Shown: positions 61,726 through 64,000 of the stretch, one piece after another | Layout of the letters: each line of letters opens with the position of its first letter | Numbering within the stretch: position 1 is the first letter of the stretch | Assembly (NCBI GenBank): GCA_033762375.1 | Contig: JANRLQ010000026.1 | Location: 248,001 to 312,000, forward strand | DNA: 64,000 nucleotides | Direction: 5' to 3' | From: RDXT01 sp033762375 | GTDB taxonomy: Bacteria > Bacteroidota > Bacteroidia > J057 | Program-made: the position numbers and the translations under genes | The notes under the pieces: model-generated | Databases searched by the model: none | What the model was told of the DNA's origin: nothing | Seen by the model: only the letters and a program-made list of their open reading frames with translations

Positions 61726-61886
61726 GTAGTAACACTCAAAAAATAAATTCCAGATGTTGCGATGGGATTTTGTGCGAAGACAAGGAAAAAAATCGAGTTT
61801 GGCGAGCCCAATGAGCGTTTTTCTGACGCAGTACTCGTGCAGAAGACCGAGTCAACAGCCGAATTTATTTTTTTGAGTATTACTTA
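61726..61886. repeat. inverted-repeat-bounded element between nth and the DUF4105 gene
   Basis: The ends are inverted copies: left 61726-61750 (AGTAACACTC then A6 TAAATTC) and right 61861-61886 (on the minus strand AGTAATACTC then A7 TAAATTC). They differ by one substitution and one indel over about 24 bases. The enclosed 110 bases contain GGGATTTTGTGCGAAGACAA and end in GAGTCAACAGCC; they hold no gene. The left end starts on the nth stop and the right end includes the stop codon of the DUF4105 gene. The layout is that of a MITE or of a small structured RNA; a simple bidirectional terminator would not need the body. Confidence 0.6.
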
Positions 61887-63091
61887 GTACCGCCGGATAA
61901 CTTTTGACTCAACACCCAGCTCCGCAGGGCCAGCGCCAGCATCAGGGGCAGATACACCACGGGCAATGCCTGAGGTAACCAGATCCAGCTTAGTACCAGT
62001 GCGACGATCACCCCCGCAGCCCCGAGGAAATAATACTGTAACCAGGCAGGACGCTTGCGGCGCAGAAGCCAAATGCCTGCCAGCAGGTGTGTGGGCAGGA
62101 GCCAGGCGATATTCAGGTTATAAGCCGTTGGTTTGTGTGAGGTAGCGACCCACAGCAGGAGCAGAATCAGTCCGGACAGGCCTGCCAGCACAAACAATAT
62201 CCCGTCTCCGATATAACGCGGGCGGGCTTTGGAGAAATGAATCAGGGAAAAAAAGACCGCCACGACAGCGATAGCACTCCATATCCACAGAGGATGCGGG
62301 AGTTTATCAGGTTGCGCCGGTACCCCGCGGTATAGTTCACGCTGCTCTTTCACCAGCGGGCGATAAGTTCCGTTCCGAAGAATTTGTGCCTTACCCAGTT
62401 GCTGAGCCAGATAGTCCGGGTGAAACATCTGCTCTGCATGGGTCACCGGATGATCTACCCGCATGCCCAGTGCCAGGTTGATCCCCGCACCCGCCCAGTG
62501 ACGATCTGTCAGGTAGAGATTGAGCATCTCCCGGAAGGAATATGACCCTTTGGCCGTAGGCTGATCCAGGCGTAAGGTATCACCCAGCACATATACCAGC
62601 AGATCCCGGATCCGTGTGGCGCAGTTGTCATAAAAAAAATCGTATGCATACACCCGGTTCTCTGGCAGGTTGTTATGCACCAAAAAATCATACACCCGCT
62701 GACATTGGGCCGGGGTGAGATCCAGTTGCTGCATCGTGTAGGTCCTCCGGTAATAATGATACACGCGCTCAAATCTCCGGAAGCTCTCATTGTCAAGGCG
62801 ATAGTTGAGTTTTCCCTTGACGAAATTCAGATAAAAAACCCACTCACTGACATCCCCGAAGTCAAATGTCCCATAATTGTACACTGTATCAAGTCCCTGC
62901 TCAGGATCAAATACCCGCAAACCGCTGTGGCCAAAAGCAGAGTACAGCTCATCTCCCGGCGCGATCGTCAGGAGGCTGATCTCTGCCCGGTCAGAGAGCT
63001 TGATATATCCCTGGGATGTGTAGGGGAGATGCAGCAGGAGCAGGAGACAGGGTATCCGGACAATTGTTTTCAGGCAAGGAGACATACGCAT
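61880..63091 (-). CDS. DUF4105 / Lnb-type lipoprotein N-acyltransferase-like protein
   Basis: This 403-residue protein has a signal segment (CLLLLLHLPYTSQG), a periplasmic DUF4105 domain (about 25-235) and several C-terminal membrane helices (about 270-400). The DUF4105 part contains LLTIAPGDELYSAFGHSGLR with the conserved His, WVFYLNFVKGKLNYRLDNES, and YDFFYDNCATRIRDLLVYVL with a Cys in the NCATR motif, an NlpC/P60-like catalytic pair. Pfam lists this region as the N-terminal domain of Lnb, the Bacteroides enzyme that N-acylates lipoproteins; I infer that role from the pair and the membrane part. The stop lies in the right end of the repeat element. Confidence 0.8.
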   Translation of the reverse strand: MRMSPCLKTIVRIPCLLLLLHLPYTSQGYIKLSDRAEISLLTIAPGDELYSAFGHSGLRVFDPEQGLDTVYNYGTFDFGDVSEWVFYLNFVKGKLNYRLDNESFRRFERVYHYYRRTYTMQQLDLTPAQCQRVYDFLVHNNLPENRVYAYDFFYDNCATRIRDLLVYVLGDTLRLDQPTAKGSYSFREMLNLYLTDRHWAGAGINLALGMRVDHPVTHAEQMFHPDYLAQQLGKAQILRNGTYRPLVKEQRELYRGVPAQPDKLPHPLWIWSAIAVVAVFFSLIHFSKARPRYIGDGILFVLAGLSGLILLLLWVATSHKPTAYNLNIAWLLPTHLLAGIWLLRRKRPAWLQYYFLGAAGVIVALVLSWIWLPQALPVVYLPLMLALALRSWVLSQKLSGGTK

Positions 63092-63138
63092 ATCAGGTAA
63101 AAAACTGGACCTATCGTACACAGGGCAATATACAGGGA

Positions 63139-63999
63139 TTAGCGGAATCTCTCAGGCGAAACCTCCCGTGGGATTGTGACGGCTTCACCCAATAGCTGAC
63201 TTGTGAGCAGTCGCGACAAGTATGGGGTCTGGAGCAGGCCTTTGGTCCCGAGTCCTGTCAGGATATAAACAAAAGGATAGGCAGGATGGACGCCACAGAT
63301 AGGTCGCCGGTCACGGGTAGTAGGCCGGATACCCGCCCGGTGTGCGCGTACGGACACTGGCACCCTAACCAAGTCGCCTAACCCTGCGAGCAGCTCTGCA
63401 CGTGCAGCAGCGCTCGGATGAGCGTCTGTAAAGTGATTTTCATACGTAGCCCCCACGACCCAGGAGCCATCTGGCTGCGGCACGACGTATACAGGACCAG
63501 ACAACGTACAAGGCAAGTCAACAGGCTCCAGGGGCTGCACGACCAGGAGTTCACCCTTATTCGGGATCAGCGGCCACCCATGCAGGAGTGGCTGAGCGGC
63601 GCCCCGGTATCCCTCTGTCAGCACCAGCGCATCAAACCGGCATTCACCCTGCGAGGTCAGGGCTACCCGGCGGCTTATATCCAGCTGATCCGCACCCAGG
63701 GTCTCCCGCAGCACGGTGAGGCCGTATCGGGTTGCTGCTGTTTGGATCACCCTTGTGACCAATGCATGAATGTCTGCCCAGCCACACGGCAATATGGTGA
63801 TCCCCCCGACTGGGTTGTGAATCAATTCTGGTGCAATAGGTGTCTCTTCTAGTTGTACAAGACCTTCATAGACAGGATCTGCCGTCCGGGCTGTCCATTT
63901 ATTGTAAGACACGGTATCAGGAAAGGGCCGGTAGATAGGCCCCGGATACAGATACTGCTGCACTGCATCAAAGGGGGGCTGAGCCAGACAAGCCTGCAA
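63139..63999 (-). CDS. FAD-dependent oxidoreductase (DAO family), N-terminus beyond window
   Basis: The frame is open to the right edge, so the N-terminal Rossmann FAD-binding motif is outside the window. The visible 286 residues match the substrate and C-terminal FAD part of glycine/D-amino acid oxidase-type enzymes: GGITILPCGWADIHALVTRV, DALVLTEGYRGAAQPLLHG, NKGELLVVQPLE, PDGSWVVGATYENHFTDAHP, and the C-terminal RAGIRPTTRDRRPICGVHP with GLGTKGLLQTPYLSRLL. It resembles the FAD-dependent half of MnmC or a small DAO. The full substrate is unknown. It lies 47 bases upstream of the Lnb-like gene on the same strand. Confidence 0.82.
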   Translation of the reverse strand: MQACLAQPPFDAVQQYLYPGPIYRPFPDTVSYNKWTARTADPVYEGLVQLEETPIAPELIHNPVGGITILPCGWADIHALVTRVIQTAATRYGLTVLRETLGADQLDISRRVALTSQGECRFDALVLTEGYRGAAQPLLHGWPLIPNKGELLVVQPLEPVDLPCTLSGPVYVVPQPDGSWVVGATYENHFTDAHPSAAARAELLAGLGDLVRVPVSVRAHRAGIRPTTRDRRPICGVHPAYPFVYILTGLGTKGLLQTPYLSRLLTSQLLGEAVTIPREVSPERFR

Positions 64000-64000
64000 C

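Overview
The window is a chromosomal segment of a Bacteroidota bacterium, most likely from the Saprospiria/Chitinophagia side of the phylum. This is inferred from several things seen here: promoters of the TAnnTTTG (-7) type, a C-terminal type IX secretion (T9SS) sorting domain, Bacteroidota-type families (DUF4920, DUF1460, DUF4105/Lnb, Big_5 Ig-like lipoproteins, GGGP synthase), and tRNA genes without an encoded CCA. Base composition is fairly G+C rich for the phylum. Most of the window is ordinary chromosome, densely packed, with many 4-base start/stop overlaps.

Layout. 1-7.6 kb (minus strand): tsf, an intrinsic terminator, pyrH, a small secreted protein, an Ig-like lipoprotein and the N-terminal 1167 residues of a DUF4011/SF1 helicase that runs off the left edge. 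7.7-10.1 kb (plus): an ECF sigma factor, a putative anti-sigma factor and an outer-membrane barrel protein. 10.1-18.1 kb (minus): an EamA transporter, an unknown 348-aa protein, an FAH-family hydrolase/M23 peptidase/kynureninase/ankyrin operon, a lipoprotein and GGGP synthase. 18.2-22.3 kb (plus): a secreted peptidylarginine-deiminase-like protein, a UPF0104 membrane protein and guaB. 22.3-26 kb (minus): a secreted protein, PspA with a small coiled-coil partner, and fructose-1,6-bisphosphatase. 26.2-26.5 kb: tRNA-Lys and tRNA-Leu behind a textbook Bacteroidota promoter. 27.4-28.0 kb: a gene-poor patch of repeats and a gene remnant. 28-36 kb: an iodotyrosine-deiodinase-like flavoprotein, a TIM-barrel protein overlapping a membrane nucleotidyl cyclase, an ALDH7-type dehydrogenase, a DUF4920 lipoprotein, a TIGR04282-type transferase, and pgi. 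36-42 kb: a TolB-propeller/outer-membrane protein, a glycosyltransferase, and a complete ISAs1-family insertion sequence with inverted ends and target duplication. 42-64 kb: gcvH, a TPR protein, an M28 peptidase, a PSCyt1/DUF1549/DUF1553 + DUF1501 pair, a penicillin-acylase-type amidase, YifB/ComM, a vanadium-dependent haloperoxidase-like T9SS cargo, DNA polymerase III delta', DUF1460 amidase, an EGF-like lipoprotein, endonuclease III, a structured repeat, a DUF4105/Lnb-type protein and part of a FAD-dependent oxidoreductase.

There is no CRISPR array, no prophage and no recognisable complete defence island. The points most worth following are: an intact halotyrosine-dehalogenase active site and, 27 kb away, an intact vanadate-binding site in a secreted haloperoxidase; a PspA partner that shares the C-terminal motif of PspA; a 161-bp inverted-repeat-bounded element between two convergent genes; nested direct repeats derived from the 3' end of the deiodinase-like gene; and an IS that landed exactly on a stop codon and regenerated it.
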